Source: Pasteurella sp049941595
GTDB taxonomy: Bacteria > Pseudomonadota > Gammaproteobacteria > Enterobacterales > Pasteurellaceae
Direction of reading: 5' to 3'
Assembly (NCBI GenBank): GCA_049941595.1
Contig: JBNFNA010000013.1
Span: 13,670 to 77,669 of the forward strand
DNA: 64,000 nucleotides
A model generated the notes under the pieces. That model made no database searches, was not told the DNA's origin, and worked only from the letters and a program-made list of their open reading frames with translations. The translations under genes and the position numbers were made by a program. Every line of letters starts with the position of its first letter. Positions within the stretch are counted from its first letter, which is position 1. Below, one piece after another: positions 17,528 through 26,395 of this stretch.

Positions 17528-19178
17528 AAATGGTTTTGCCATTATGTGGCAGTTATTGAAACTAGTAACACCATTAGCACATATTATGAGCTTCACCATT
17601 ATTATGGGCGTGCTCGGCTTTTTAGCGGCAATTTTCATTATGGTGCTGGGCGCAATGGGGTTATCTCACTTATTAGATTTCCCAACCCATCTCAGTTTTT
17701 CGCAAATTTTGACCGCACTTATCGTGCTAGCGGTGGCTCGTGGTATCTTGCGTTACCTTGAGCAAATGTCAGGGCACTACATTGCATTCAAATTGTTAGC
17801 CTTATTACGTGATAAAGTGTTTAGCGCTTTACGCAAACTGGCATTTGTGAAATTACAAGGCAAGCAATCAGGGCAATTATTGTCTTTAGTGACCAATGAT
17901 ATTGAGTTGTTAGAAGTGTTCTATGCGCACACCATCGCGCCAATTATGATTGCCTTTTTAACCTCAAGCATTTTATTGGCCGTGTTTGCGCACATTTCTT
18001 TATGGTTCACCTTAATCGCGTTTTTAGCTTATATCACCATTGGTTTAATTCTACCGATTATCACCACCAAAATGGCACGTGAAGACGGTCGTATCTACCG
18101 TGAACTAGTCGGTGAAATGAACGATTATTTCCTCGACAGCATTCGTGGTATGAAAGAATTGCAACTGTTTGGCAATGAAAAAGAGCGTTTGGCTGGCATC
18201 CACCAACGCAGTGAAAAAATCGACCAAGCCTTCTTAAAAATCAAACAACAAGAAGGCAAAGTGCGTTCTTATACGGAAATTGCCGTTTCAGCTTTCAATA
18301 TCCTGATTTTAGTGGCGGGCGTTGTGTTGTATTTGGATCAACAAATCAACTTTGCGGGGTTATTAATCGCAGTGATTTTATTAATGTCGAGTTACGGCCC
18401 TGTGATTGCGTTAAGTAACTTATCCAATAACTTATTGCAAACGCTGGCAAGTGGTGAACGTGTACTGGGTTTATTAGCAGAAGAACCGCACTTAAAAGAT
18501 GTTGTCAAAGGTGTTGATTTAAATGATGTACACCAACTTGATGTTGAGCATTTAAGTTTCGCTTATGATAACGAACAAATCCTTTCCAACGTGAATTTAC
18601 GTTTAACTAAAGGCGAAATTCTAGGAATTCACGGTCGTAGCGGTAGCGGTAAAAGTACCTTGTTGAAATTGATTATGCGTTTTTACGACCCACAAGCAGG
18701 GATAATCCGCATTAATGGTAAAGATCTGAAAGAGATCAATACATTAAGTTTGCGTGATCATATCGCTTACATTACTCAACAAACCTATATTTTCAACGAA
18801 ACTATCTATGAAAATATTTTGATGGCAAATCGTAGCGCAAGCAAAGAGCAAGTAATTGAAGCGGCGAAAAAAGCCTCAATTCACGACTTTATTATGAGCT
18901 TACCCGAAGGTTATGACACCAAAGTCACTGAGCTTGGCAGCAACTTATCGGACGGTGAAAAACAACGTATCGGAATTGCCCGTGCGTTCTTACACAATGC
19001 GCCGATTATCTTGCTTGACGAACCAACCAGTAACCTCGATAGCTTAAATGAAGCGATTATTTTGCAATCTTTGCTCAATGTGAAATCGGAAAAACTTATT
19101 GTATTAGTCAGCCACCGAGCTTCTACAATGGCAATCTGCGATCAAGTGATTCATATTGAGAACGGACGAATGTCGTAA
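17520..19178 (+). CDS. cydC: CydDC glutathione/cysteine exporter, CydC subunit
   Basis: 552 residues, somewhat shorter than E. coli CydC (573). It has an ABC exporter membrane domain, then Walker A GRSGSGKST, a signature of variant form LSDGEKQRIGIARAF (Asp in place of the second Gly) and Walker B IILLDEPTS. The variant signature is common in CydC and fits an asymmetric heterodimer. It overlaps the end of cydD, so the two are translationally coupled. It is followed by a degenerate inverted uptake-signal hairpin that probably ends the transcript. Confidence 0.95.
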   Translation: MRKNGFAIMWQLLKLVTPLAHIMSFTIIMGVLGFLAAIFIMVLGAMGLSHLLDFPTHLSFSQILTALIVLAVARGILRYLEQMSGHYIAFKLLALLRDKVFSALRKLAFVKLQGKQSGQLLSLVTNDIELLEVFYAHTIAPIMIAFLTSSILLAVFAHISLWFTLIAFLAYITIGLILPIITTKMAREDGRIYRELVGEMNDYFLDSIRGMKELQLFGNEKERLAGIHQRSEKIDQAFLKIKQQEGKVRSYTEIAVSAFNILILVAGVVLYLDQQINFAGLLIAVILLMSSYGPVIALSNLSNNLLQTLASGERVLGLLAEEPHLKDVVKGVDLNDVHQLDVEHLSFAYDNEQILSNVNLRLTKGEILGIHGRSGSGKSTLLKLIMRFYDPQAGIIRINGKDLKEINTLSLRDHIAYITQQTYIFNETIYENILMANRSASKEQVIEAAKKASIHDFIMSLPEGYDTKVTELGSNLSDGEKQRIGIARAFLHNAPIILLDEPTSNLDSLNEAIILQSLLNVKSEKLIVLVSHRASTMAICDQVIHIENGRMS

Positions 19179-19210
19179 TTTCGCATCATTCTTTATTCTC
19201 ACCACTTAAG

Positions 19211-19262
19211 AAAGTGAGGTCTGTTTTTTCAAAATTTCTGAAAAATCGACCACACTTTTTTT
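19211..19262 (+). repeat. Degenerate extended uptake-signal pair, left copy flanking relBE
   Basis: About 52 bp beginning AAAGTGAGGTCTG and ending ATCGACCACACTT plus T-run. It is nearly identical to the segment at 19870-19921. Both arms are extended uptake signals, each with one base changed from the core. It probably serves as the cydC terminator. Confidence 0.7.
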
Positions 19263-19285
19263 ATCAGGAAAATACAAAGCAATAC

Positions 19286-19315
19286 TTGTATTACATTTAA
19301 TACATCTCATATAAT
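19286..19315 (+). promoter_or_regulatory. relBE promoter with autoregulatory operator
   Basis: TGTATTA (19287-19293), a CATT spacer and TAATACA (19298-19304) form a perfect inverted repeat. It overlaps a -35 TTGTAT (19286-19291), and a -10 TATAAT lies at 19310-19315. An antitoxin bound here would block RNA polymerase, the usual arrangement at toxin-antitoxin operons. Confidence 0.75.
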
Positions 19316-19359
19316 AGTAAGCCATCTCAAGCCCAAAGGGCGAAGATACCGGAGGACAT

Positions 19360-19596
19360 ATGACAATTACCGTAAGATTACCTGAGGAGCTTGAAGGTCG
19401 CTTAAATAATCTGGCAGCCCAAACAGGTCGTGCAAAGTCTTATTATGTAAAAGCCGCACTTGAGGCTTATATGGAAGATTTAGAAGATTTATTGCTGGCA
19501 AATGCTGTATTAGAACGAGTTCATCTAGGGAAAGAAAAAGTACGTAAATTAGAGGACATCGAAAATGAACTCAATTTGGACAATATTATTCGCTGA
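19360..19596 (+). CDS. relB: RelB/DinJ-family antitoxin
   Basis: 78 residues. The N-terminus, MTITVRLPEELEGRLNNLAA, is a ribbon-helix-helix DNA-binding strand and helix, followed by GRAKSYYVKAALEAYMEDLED. The acidic C-terminal half would wrap around the toxin. CGGAGGACAT gives a strong ribosome-binding site. It is 32 bp overlapped by relE, typical translational coupling. The inverted repeat in the promoter is the expected self-operator. Confidence 0.88.
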   Translation: MTITVRLPEELEGRLNNLAAQTGRAKSYYVKAALEAYMEDLEDLLLANAVLERVHLGKEKVRKLEDIENELNLDNIIR

Positions 19597-19843
19597 TACA
19601 GCACAAAAAGAATTAAAGAAACTAGCAAAGAAAAATCCTCAACAAGCTAAACAAATTATAGACTATCTTAAAACGTTAGCCACCTTAGAAAACCCTCGAG
19701 ATCGAGGAAAAGGTCTTGTGGGAGACCTTTCTGGCTTATGGCGCTATCGTGTTGGTGATTACCGCATTATTTGCCAAATTAATAACGGTGAAATGATAAT
19801 TACAACATTAACACTAGGGCATCGCCGAGAAATTTATCATTAA
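19565..19843 (+). CDS. relE: RelE-family toxin (ribosome-dependent mRNA interferase)
   Basis: 92 residues with RelE landmarks: AQKELKKLAKKNPQQAKQI, then the LSGLWRYRVGDYRIICQI core and a C-terminal HRREIYH. The basic and aromatic residues (R in WRYRVGDYR, C-terminal RREIYH) correspond to those that contact or cleave A-site mRNA in RelE. It appears intact. It starts inside relB. The nearest alternative is a ParE-type gyrase toxin, but the RYRVGDYRI pattern fits RelE better. Confidence 0.88.
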   Translation: MNSIWTILFADTAQKELKKLAKKNPQQAKQIIDYLKTLATLENPRDRGKGLVGDLSGLWRYRVGDYRIICQINNGEMIITTLTLGHRREIYH

Positions 19844-19869
19844 TAAAAGCCTTCCACAGTATTTCTATA

Positions 19870-19921
19870 AAAGTGCGGTCTGTTTTTTCAAATTTTCGAA
19901 AAATCGACCGCTCTTTTCTTT
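19870..19921 (+). repeat. Extended uptake-signal pair, right copy flanking relBE
   Basis: Begins AAAGTGCGGTCTG and continues to ATCGACCGCTCTTTT. It can fold into a terminator for relBE and is nearly identical over ~50 bp to the copy at 19211-19262, in the same orientation. Confidence 0.7.
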
Positions 19922-20008
19922 TCCTAACACATAAATAATCTAGCGAAATTTTCATCAATTCCAGTTATAGTAGAAAGTGCCTGTTTAACTACAAACTAAG
20001 GAGAAATG

Positions 20009-20506
20009 ATGAAAGTCACCAGTTCAGCCATTAAAAATGGGGCATTTGAAGACAAATATGGTAAACGTGGTTGTCAATTTAGCCCAAATGGTATGCCAAC
20101 TTATTCTATCCCGTTTCAAATTAGCGGTGCGCCTGAAGGGACAAAGTCTTTTGCGGTGGTGCTAGAAGATAAAGATGCGATTACAGCGAGTGGTTTCGTT
20201 TGGATCCATTGGTTAATTGCCAATTTAGAGCGCACGTCTGTGCAAGAAAATGAAAGCTTAACTGCGACTGATTATGTGCAAGGGGCAAACTCGTGGGCAA
20301 GCGTGTTAGGCAAATTTGATATTGCTGAAGCTTCTGTTTATGGTGGGATGGCACCGCCAAACTGCTTGCACCGTTATGAATTGATTGTTTATGCACTTGA
20401 CTGCAAATTAGACCTAAAAGCCGGTTTCCGTTTTAATGATCTGCACTTTGCAATGCAAGGGCATATTTTAGACCAAGCGGTGGTTATGGGCACTTATGAT
20501 GTGTAG
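20009..20506 (+). CDS. YbhB/YbcL-type PEBP-family protein
   Basis: 165 residues from the second of two adjacent ATGs; AAGGAG is 5 nt before this one but only 2 nt before the first. The ligand-binding motifs of the phosphatidylethanolamine-binding/Raf-kinase-inhibitor-like family are visible: FAVVLEDKDAITASGFVWIHWLIANL, and GGMAPPNCLHRYELIVYAL. Bacterial members lack a settled function. There is no signal peptide, so it is cytoplasmic. It converges on the DUF4153 gene with a shared hairpin. Confidence 0.88.
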   Translation: MKVTSSAIKNGAFEDKYGKRGCQFSPNGMPTYSIPFQISGAPEGTKSFAVVLEDKDAITASGFVWIHWLIANLERTSVQENESLTATDYVQGANSWASVLGKFDIAEASVYGGMAPPNCLHRYELIVYALDCKLDLKAGFRFNDLHFAMQGHILDQAVVMGTYDV

Positions 20507-20561
20507 CTTTCGCTCACAAAATTCATAAAAAATTGACCGCACTTTGTGCCTCAATAAATAA

Positions 20562-20597
20562 AAAAGACAGCATCATTTTCCAGTAATGCTGTCTTTT
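20562..20597. terminator. Bidirectional terminator, PEBP gene / DUF4153 gene
   Basis: AAAAGACAGCAT (20562-20573) pairs with ATGCTGTCTTTT (20586-20597). Confidence 0.85.
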
Positions 20598-20624
20598 CGT
20601 TTCAGGTCACGACGTTTTCATTCA

Positions 20625-22376
20625 TCATTTAGGCGACAAATAAAACTCAATATAACCACCCTGATACACATAACCTTTGATATCGCCGTGGGTTTCATAC
20701 ACAAAATCAATATCTCGGAAAATCAACAAACCGCCATCTTCCGTTGGGACTTGGGTCAATCGAGGGGCTAACTGGAGTAATTCATCTTCGTGATATTTTT
20801 TATGGATATCAAACCCAGCTTGGGCGAACACATCCACAAAATAACTTTCATTGAAAGCATATTGATAGCCCGAGTCTTCGTCAGTGAGTGCAAACTTACG
20901 ATCGAATAAACTGGCTTTTTCTGCTTCAGAAAGTTCCTCTTTGCCTTCTAAGTTTGAAGCACTGTATCCATTAATAATATAAAGCTTGTGGTATTTTTGG
21001 ATATCTAATGGCATTTTCTTTGCATTTGTGACGGCATTGTTATACGCATAAAAAGTCAGCCTTACGTTCTCATCTTGGTTGTCATCGGCGTAAATGACTT
21101 TTTCGTAATAGATTTTTGAGAGATGCTCGAGGTCTTTTCTACCGTATTTTTCAAGCGCTGTAGGATTATTCAGAATATAAGGATAAATCATATCGTTCAG
21201 CTGTAAGAATTTACTCGCTTGTTCAGTGGTCACTTTCTTACCGAAATTCTTATCATACATCTTTTGATCGATTTTATTTGTTTCGTCCAATAAATCAAGT
21301 TCTTGCAGTAACTGTTCAAAGCGTGCTAGCTGGCTTTTATCCACAAATGTTTTTGGAGAACCAACAACAAAAGCGAGGAAAATCATTATGGCGGTAATCA
21401 ATGTGAACAAGCGATATTGCTGTAATTTTTTACTTAATGAACACAAGATAAAAATTGACAGCAATGTGGCAATGATCACCAATAAAAAGCGGGTTTCTGT
21501 TAGCCCGTAAGTGCCAATTCTTTCATAAATCCCCACCCACAATAAACCGAGCGGAGCAAGGGAAAGATAGGTGAAGTAGCGATAAAATGCTTTCCACTTT
21601 GGTTGTATCAACATTGCGTGCAATGCGATGCAAAGCAAGCCTAAAGAAAGATAGAAAATAATGATGTACGCCAACCCACCTTGCGGCAAAGAGGCGGTTA
21701 GCACAATTTTACCAAGGTAAAGATAGACAATCAGGGTATAGATGATAACCAACGGTGAGAGCACATAATTGATCATTAATTCCACTTCATAACGAAACTG
21801 AATGCTCTCATCATCTGCCGATTTTCGACTATGAAATAATAAAAATAAGATCGGTGCAAAAAAGAGTTGAGTTAATATCGCAGTTTGCTTAACAAAGTGA
21901 TCGATAATTTCAATATTAAATAAATATTCCACGCTGTAATAAATCATCAACAACGCAAAATTAATCACTAAGGCAATAAACATTGCAAAGCATAGTTGCA
22001 CCAGCTTGAGCATTGCAACATAAACAAAAGCTCGGTTATCTTTCGGCAATGGATACGCTAAAAACAGTAAGAAATGGATTGCCAGCAAGCCAAAATAGGC
22101 TGAATTATCATAAATTGGAGTTGAGCTGAATTTAAAAAGTAAGGTGATCGCGATGGAATAGCCAACGGCTATCCAAGCACCATAAGGGAACTTTTTAAGT
22201 AAGAAAACCGAAGAAAAATAAATTGGGAATAAAAACAAGTAAATCGAAAACTCAGGAAAATTCTGATTGTTCAACCACAAAGAAAAAATCGAACAGGCCC
22301 ATATAAATACCATCTCAAATGGATAACGTTGGTGTAGTTGCCTTGCGTTCTCAAAAAAATGTTGCCACATATTCAT
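20625..22376 (-). CDS. DUF4153 multi-pass membrane protein
   Basis: 583 residues. The first ~345 form about ten membrane helices, beginning FEMVFIWACSIFSLWLNNQN; the last ~235 are soluble, with VDKSQLARFEQLLQELDLLDE and a C-terminal GGYIEFYLSPK. This is the layout of the DUF4153 family, whose function is unknown. It lies downstream of malM on the same strand, 136 bp after, but I see no link with maltose. It has its own start region with AAGGAAC before the ATG. Confidence 0.75.
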   Translation of the reverse strand: MNMWQHFFENARQLHQRYPFEMVFIWACSIFSLWLNNQNFPEFSIYLFLFPIYFSSVFLLKKFPYGAWIAVGYSIAITLLFKFSSTPIYDNSAYFGLLAIHFLLFLAYPLPKDNRAFVYVAMLKLVQLCFAMFIALVINFALLMIYYSVEYLFNIEIIDHFVKQTAILTQLFFAPILFLLFHSRKSADDESIQFRYEVELMINYVLSPLVIIYTLIVYLYLGKIVLTASLPQGGLAYIIIFYLSLGLLCIALHAMLIQPKWKAFYRYFTYLSLAPLGLLWVGIYERIGTYGLTETRFLLVIIATLLSIFILCSLSKKLQQYRLFTLITAIMIFLAFVVGSPKTFVDKSQLARFEQLLQELDLLDETNKIDQKMYDKNFGKKVTTEQASKFLQLNDMIYPYILNNPTALEKYGRKDLEHLSKIYYEKVIYADDNQDENVRLTFYAYNNAVTNAKKMPLDIQKYHKLYIINGYSASNLEGKEELSEAEKASLFDRKFALTDEDSGYQYAFNESYFVDVFAQAGFDIHKKYHEDELLQLAPRLTQVPTEDGGLLIFRDIDFVYETHGDIKGYVYQGGYIEFYLSPK

Positions 22377-22512
22377 CGTTCCTTAAATAATCACAATTAG
22401 CGTTTCCATTCTAATCATTTTATAACCTGTTGAATAGCGTTCAATTTCATCAAAAAAAATGCCACAGGAAACAACGCTGTAGCAAAAAATTTATAATGAA
22501 AAAGACGTTAAA

Positions 22513-23385
22513 CTATTTTGATGTAGAAGATACTTGTTTTAAGAAAATCTGACGCGGTGAGGTTAAACCTAATTTTTCAGCTTCATTCACGAGGTTCAAC
22601 GCTTTGTTAATATCATTTTGTTTTAATGCTTTTTTCACCGCTTGATTAAAGTAGGCTTCAGTATCTTTATCTACTGGCATTTCAACTGCTTTCACTGCGG
22701 GTGCTTGCATTGTTGTTTGCTCAACTTTGCCTACTTGTGTTGTGGACTTTTTCTCAAATAACGTGGTTGGCAAACCAATAAATTGTGTGCCTTGTGAATT
22801 GGTCACTTTAACTTGCACTTCACCCTGACGGCTATGATTCACTTGAATATCTGGAATTGCCGGTGGCTGTTTACCCGTTGCTTTCGCAAAAGTTTTTGCC
22901 GGATGTGGCACCATTGTTGTTTTTGCTAAGTCGTCTGCCGTGGTGTAAATCAATAAATAAATATAATCTTGCCCCGCTACTGGGGTTAAATTCAGTTCAG
23001 CTTCTAAACGGTTTGGTTTTAAACCACGTTCTTCTTGAAATTTAAAAGTTGATGATGGATAAGTGGCCGCAATATTAAATTTTGAATCAAAAATAACCGC
23101 ACTTGGTACGAACAGATTTTTATCTAAAATAGGGCTAGTGACCTCAATCGTTAATGAACCTTGATTTGCAGGAATACGATACGCTGCAATTGGGCTTTCT
23201 GTGCCAGCAAAATGCGTTGTAAAGTCTTTGTTTTGCTGTTCAGAAAGTGATGTTTTCATTGTTTGTGAAAACGTGACATCTTGCCATTGTAATTGTGCTA
23301 ATGCTTTTGAATCAATATGCGCAGGATTTGCGAAACTCAAAGCCGATGTTAAGAAAAGTGCGGTTGCGAGTAATGTTTTTTTCAT
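22513..23385 (-). CDS. malM: Maltose operon periplasmic protein MalM
   Basis: 290 residues with a signal peptide (MKKTLLATALFLTSALSFA). It follows lamB in the malK-lamB-malM order of E. coli, and sequences such as QGSLTIEVTSPI and the final KLGLTSPRQIFLKQV fit the family. The exact role of MalM in the periplasm is unknown, though a link with LamB has been suggested. An 84-bp gap with a hairpin separates it from lamB, so expression is likely lower than that of lamB. An uptake signal falls within the signal-peptide codons. Confidence 0.88.
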   Translation of the reverse strand: MKKTLLATALFLTSALSFANPAHIDSKALAQLQWQDVTFSQTMKTSLSEQQNKDFTTHFAGTESPIAAYRIPANQGSLTIEVTSPILDKNLFVPSAVIFDSKFNIAATYPSSTFKFQEERGLKPNRLEAELNLTPVAGQDYIYLLIYTTADDLAKTTMVPHPAKTFAKATGKQPPAIPDIQVNHSRQGEVQVKVTNSQGTQFIGLPTTLFEKKSTTQVGKVEQTTMQAPAVKAVEMPVDKDTEAYFNQAVKKALKQNDINKALNLVNEAEKLGLTSPRQIFLKQVSSTSK

Positions 23386-23422
23386 ATTAACCTCAAAAAC
23401 TCAGAAATTACGTTAGGAATAA

Positions 23423-23448
23423 ATGGCACAAGCCGAAACTTGTGCCAT
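23423..23448 (-). other. Intercistronic hairpin lamB-malM
   Basis: ATGGCACAAG (23423-23432) pairs with CTTGTGCCAT (23439-23448). There is no strong U-run, so it looks like an mRNA-stabilising or partial terminator hairpin. The same two arms form the malG terminator at 30150-30173. Confidence 0.7.
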
Positions 23449-23469
23449 CTTGTTGATTAAGCGAGTGGA

Positions 23470-24735
23470 TTACCACCAAGCTTCAAATTGAACACCGTAG
23501 ATGAATTCGCCATCTTTCGCTTTTGGTGTACCTGCACGGCCACCGAATTTATCATTCCAATGTGCGTAAGTACCGAATACACGGATTGCTGGACGAGCCC
23601 AAATGCTACTACCTGCTTGCCATTGTTGTGCAAGAGTTACTTTAGTTAAGTCATTTTTCTTACCAGTTGCTTGCTCTTTCACTCGATCATAACCTAACTC
23701 AACTAAGCTGCTCATTGTGTTAGTCCATTTATACATTGGGCGTACACCAGCAGATAACCAAGTATTACCTTGTTTATTTTTCAATTTAGTTTTTTGGTAA
23801 ATCAATGCATACATTGTTTCAAATTTATCACTAAATTGAACAACACCTTGATCGATTACACGAAGCATATGACCACGGTTTTCTACTTTAGAACCTTGTG
23901 CGTGGCCATTATTCCAAGAAGTCATTGCATCTTTTGCATATTGCACAGTGAATTTATTGAAGCCACCAAAGAAGTTGCCTTGGGTATGTTCTACTGTAAA
24001 CATATAACCACGTTTAGTTGCGTTCTCTGCAAGCTTCACGCCATCTTTCACGTGCGCATTACCAAAATCTACACCTAACTCTAATGAACCATCTTTGTTA
24101 GTTTCTATACCTGCTAAACGAACATCAAAAATATCGTTGTAAACATCTTGGTCTGCTTTATCAGCACGTTTATATTTCTTAGTTTTATCATCATATACCC
24201 AAGAATATGCACCACCAGCTTCAGTATCACGAGTTACCGCTAAAGATAATTTACCGAAGCCTAAATCAATGTTTTCAACCCCTGCACCAGGACCTGAAAT
24301 ATCCCAGTAGTAGAAGTCATTCATATGTACATCGTGACGTTGATAGAAACGTTTACCCGCCCATAATGTTGCACCCGGTAGAGCATCTGCAAAGTTTTTA
24401 AATTGTACGTTTAATTCACGTAATGCAGGGCTTGTTGCAGTCCAGTCGTTTTGGTGTAATGCGCCACCATAAGCAATATTTGAGTCAAAATAAATGGTTT
24501 TATCCCCATCTTTGAATAATTCTTGACCTAGTTTGAATTCTGCATAGGTATCGCTTTCGTTACCTAAACGATATTTTGCTTGAGCACCAGTTGCAGTAAA
24601 TGATGTTTGTTCACCGCCACCTGATGTCCAGCCAATCCCTGAGCGTGCATAACCGTGGAAATCAACAGCCATTGCTTGAGTTGCGAATAATGCACCTGTT
24701 ACTGCTAGAGCAAGTAGTGTCTTTTTACTATTCAT
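23470..24735 (-). CDS. lamB: Maltoporin LamB
   Basis: 421 residues with a signal peptide ending ATQAMA and mature start VDFHGYARSGIGWTSGGGEQ, the classic LamB opening. The N-terminal aromatic greasy-slide region and the final strand (GVQFEAWW, ending in Trp) fit an 18-stranded maltoporin. It allows maltodextrins through the outer membrane as a trimer. It is the second gene of malK-lamB-malM. The loops differ from E. coli, as expected for surface-exposed parts. Confidence 0.96.
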   Translation of the reverse strand: MNSKKTLLALAVTGALFATQAMAVDFHGYARSGIGWTSGGGEQTSFTATGAQAKYRLGNESDTYAEFKLGQELFKDGDKTIYFDSNIAYGGALHQNDWTATSPALRELNVQFKNFADALPGATLWAGKRFYQRHDVHMNDFYYWDISGPGAGVENIDLGFGKLSLAVTRDTEAGGAYSWVYDDKTKKYKRADKADQDVYNDIFDVRLAGIETNKDGSLELGVDFGNAHVKDGVKLAENATKRGYMFTVEHTQGNFFGGFNKFTVQYAKDAMTSWNNGHAQGSKVENRGHMLRVIDQGVVQFSDKFETMYALIYQKTKLKNKQGNTWLSAGVRPMYKWTNTMSSLVELGYDRVKEQATGKKNDLTKVTLAQQWQAGSSIWARPAIRVFGTYAHWNDKFGGRAGTPKAKDGEFIYGVQFEAWW

Positions 24736-24850
24736 AATTGACCTCTGTATAAATATCTATGATTTATATTCCAATACCCTATCGATATGGAGAATGTTGA
24801 TGGTGATTGAAATAAAACGATCAACACCAAAATTTTTATAGCCTGTTGGT

Positions 24851-24878
24851 TTCCACGCTCATCCCTGAGGCTGTGGAA
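24851..24878 (-). other. Intercistronic hairpin malK-lamB
   Basis: TTCCAC (24851-24856) pairs with GTGGAA (24873-24878), with an inner CTCA/TGAG stem. It lies directly after the malK stop in a 151-bp gap; no U-run, so a stability or processing element rather than a full terminator. Confidence 0.5.
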
Positions 24879-24886
24879 GAAAAAGA

Positions 24887-26005
24887 TTAAACGCCGATTT
24901 CTTTAAATAAACGTTGGCAAGCTGTGCCATCTTCTTTGAATAAGTGGCAACGCTCTGGCACGATACCAATATCCATTACTTGTTCTTCTTGTGCTAATAC
25001 GATGTCGTTTTGACGGTAAACTAGCGTTGGTTGTTTAATTTCTGGAATTTCTAAGTGGATTTGAGTTTCGTTACCTAATAATTCCACCACTTGCACAATA
25101 CCGCGTAAGGTTACTTGTGCTTTATCTGATGGGATTAAGTGTTCAGGGCGAATACCTAAAGATAAGTTATCACCCACTTTCACACCGACACCAGACACTG
25201 GGATCCAGAAGTTATGATGGTTTGCATCTGGCAATTCAATTTGAACACGTTCTTTTTCTACCGCAGTCACACGCACTGGCAAGAAGTTCATTTTTGGTGA
25301 GCCAATAAAGCCCGCCACAAAGCGGTTTGCTGGGTAATGATAAAGTTCTAACGGTTTACCCACTTGTGCGATACCGCCCGCTTTCAACACTACGATTTTA
25401 TCTGCCAATGTCATCGCTTCAATTTGGTCGTGAGTTACGTAAATCATTGTGCGGTTTAATTTTTTATGTAATTTAGAAATTTCGACACGCATTTGTACAC
25501 GTAATGCTGCATCTAAGTTAGAAAGTGGTTCGTCTAATAAAAATACATCAGGTTGGGACACCAGCGTACGTCCGATCGCAACACGTTGACGTTGGCCACC
25601 GGAAAGCGCTTTCGGTTTGCGATCTAATAAATGGGCTAATTGGAGGATTTCAGCCACTTGGTTAACTTTTTGGTCACGCTCAGCTTTACTTACTCCTGCT
25701 AATTTCAGACCAAAAGACATATTTTCAGCGACGCTTAAATGTGGATAGAGTGCGTAAGATTGGAACACCATTCCAATACCACGTTTTGCAGGTGGTACGT
25801 CATTCATCAATTTTTCGCCAATGCGTAATTCGCCAGACGTAATGTCTTCTAATCCAGCAATCATTCGGAGCAATGTAGATTTACCACAACCTGATGGGCC
25901 AACGAAAACTACAAACTCGCCTTCATTAATTTCTAAATTAATGTCCTTGGATATGTGAACATCGCCATAAGATTTACAGACGTTGCGTAGTGATACATTT
26001 GACAT
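24887..26005 (-). CDS. malK: Maltose/maltodextrin import ATP-binding protein
   Basis: 372 residues (E. coli 371). Walker A is GPSGCGKST, Q-loop VFQSYALYPH, signature LSGGQRQRVAIGRTL, Walker B VFLLDEPLSNLD, and the H-loop is in VTHDQIEAM. The C-terminal regulatory domain (about 240-372) is present, with GSPKMNFLPV and GIRPEHL. It powers the MalFGK2 importer and in E. coli also sequesters MalT. It is the first gene of the leftward operon and is divergent from malE. Confidence 0.97.
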   Translation of the reverse strand: MSNVSLRNVCKSYGDVHISKDINLEINEGEFVVFVGPSGCGKSTLLRMIAGLEDITSGELRIGEKLMNDVPPAKRGIGMVFQSYALYPHLSVAENMSFGLKLAGVSKAERDQKVNQVAEILQLAHLLDRKPKALSGGQRQRVAIGRTLVSQPDVFLLDEPLSNLDAALRVQMRVEISKLHKKLNRTMIYVTHDQIEAMTLADKIVVLKAGGIAQVGKPLELYHYPANRFVAGFIGSPKMNFLPVRVTAVEKERVQIELPDANHHNFWIPVSGVGVKVGDNLSLGIRPEHLIPSDKAQVTLRGIVQVVELLGNETQIHLEIPEIKQPTLVYRQNDIVLAQEEQVMDIGIVPERCHLFKEDGTACQRLFKEIGV

Positions 26006-26095
26006 ATTTATACCTCTTTCTTATCTCGTTAATCTGCGCTATTCACGCTATCCCCAATCGTGGCAATATAGTGAATAACTTAATGTGAAAAAAAA

Positions 26096-26101
26096 TCATC
26101 C
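26096..26101 (-). promoter_or_regulatory. Candidate MalT box facing malK
   Basis: The minus strand reads GGATGA here, the core of the MalT box, about 90 bp before malK. A second, weaker candidate (GGGGATAG, minus strand, about 26048-26055) is closer to malK. Confidence 0.4.
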
Positions 26102-26183
26102 TATACCAATATTTTTAAGGATTAGCGAAAATTCGAAATTTATAGCAAATTCATTTTAATAGTGCATTTTTTCCCGATTTTTT

Positions 26184-26199
26184 TGTGACCTAGATCGCA
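26184..26199. promoter_or_regulatory. CRP site 1 in malK-malE control region
   Basis: TGTGA-N6-TCGCA, 9 of 10 core bases. Confidence 0.7.
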
Positions 26200-26216
26200 T
26201 TTCCATATCAAATTTA

Positions 26217-26232
26217 TATGATCTCTATCACA
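26217..26232. promoter_or_regulatory. CRP site 2 in malK-malE control region
   Basis: TATGA-N6-TCACA, 9 of 10 core bases, centred 33 bp from site 1. A weaker third candidate (TATTA-N6-TCACA) lies at 26246-26261. Confidence 0.6.
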
Positions 26233-26265
26233 GTTTTTATTAAATTATTAATGAGATCACATTAT

Positions 26266-26296
26266 TAGGATGAGGGGAGTAGATGGGGGGAGGATG
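26266..26296 (+). promoter_or_regulatory. Pair of MalT boxes upstream of malE
   Basis: TAGGATGAGG (26266-26275) matches GGGGAKGAGG at 8 of 10 and GGGGAGGATG (26287-26296) at 9 of 10. They are direct repeats 21 bp apart and about 100-130 bp before malE, as in the E. coli malEK region. MalT itself is not in the window. Confidence 0.65.
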
Positions 26297-26395
26297 AATA
26301 AAATGGGCTTTATCTTCATTCTATGCTACACCAAAAAAGGCTTTTTGCTTTTTAACTTAATACAACTATTTACTTCCAATTTCAGGAGCAATGCT

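Noticed and set aside
26270..26395. An upstream start for malE.
   Set aside because: It would place 42 residues before a normal signal peptide and begin inside MalT boxes; the 26396 ATG has its own AGGAG.
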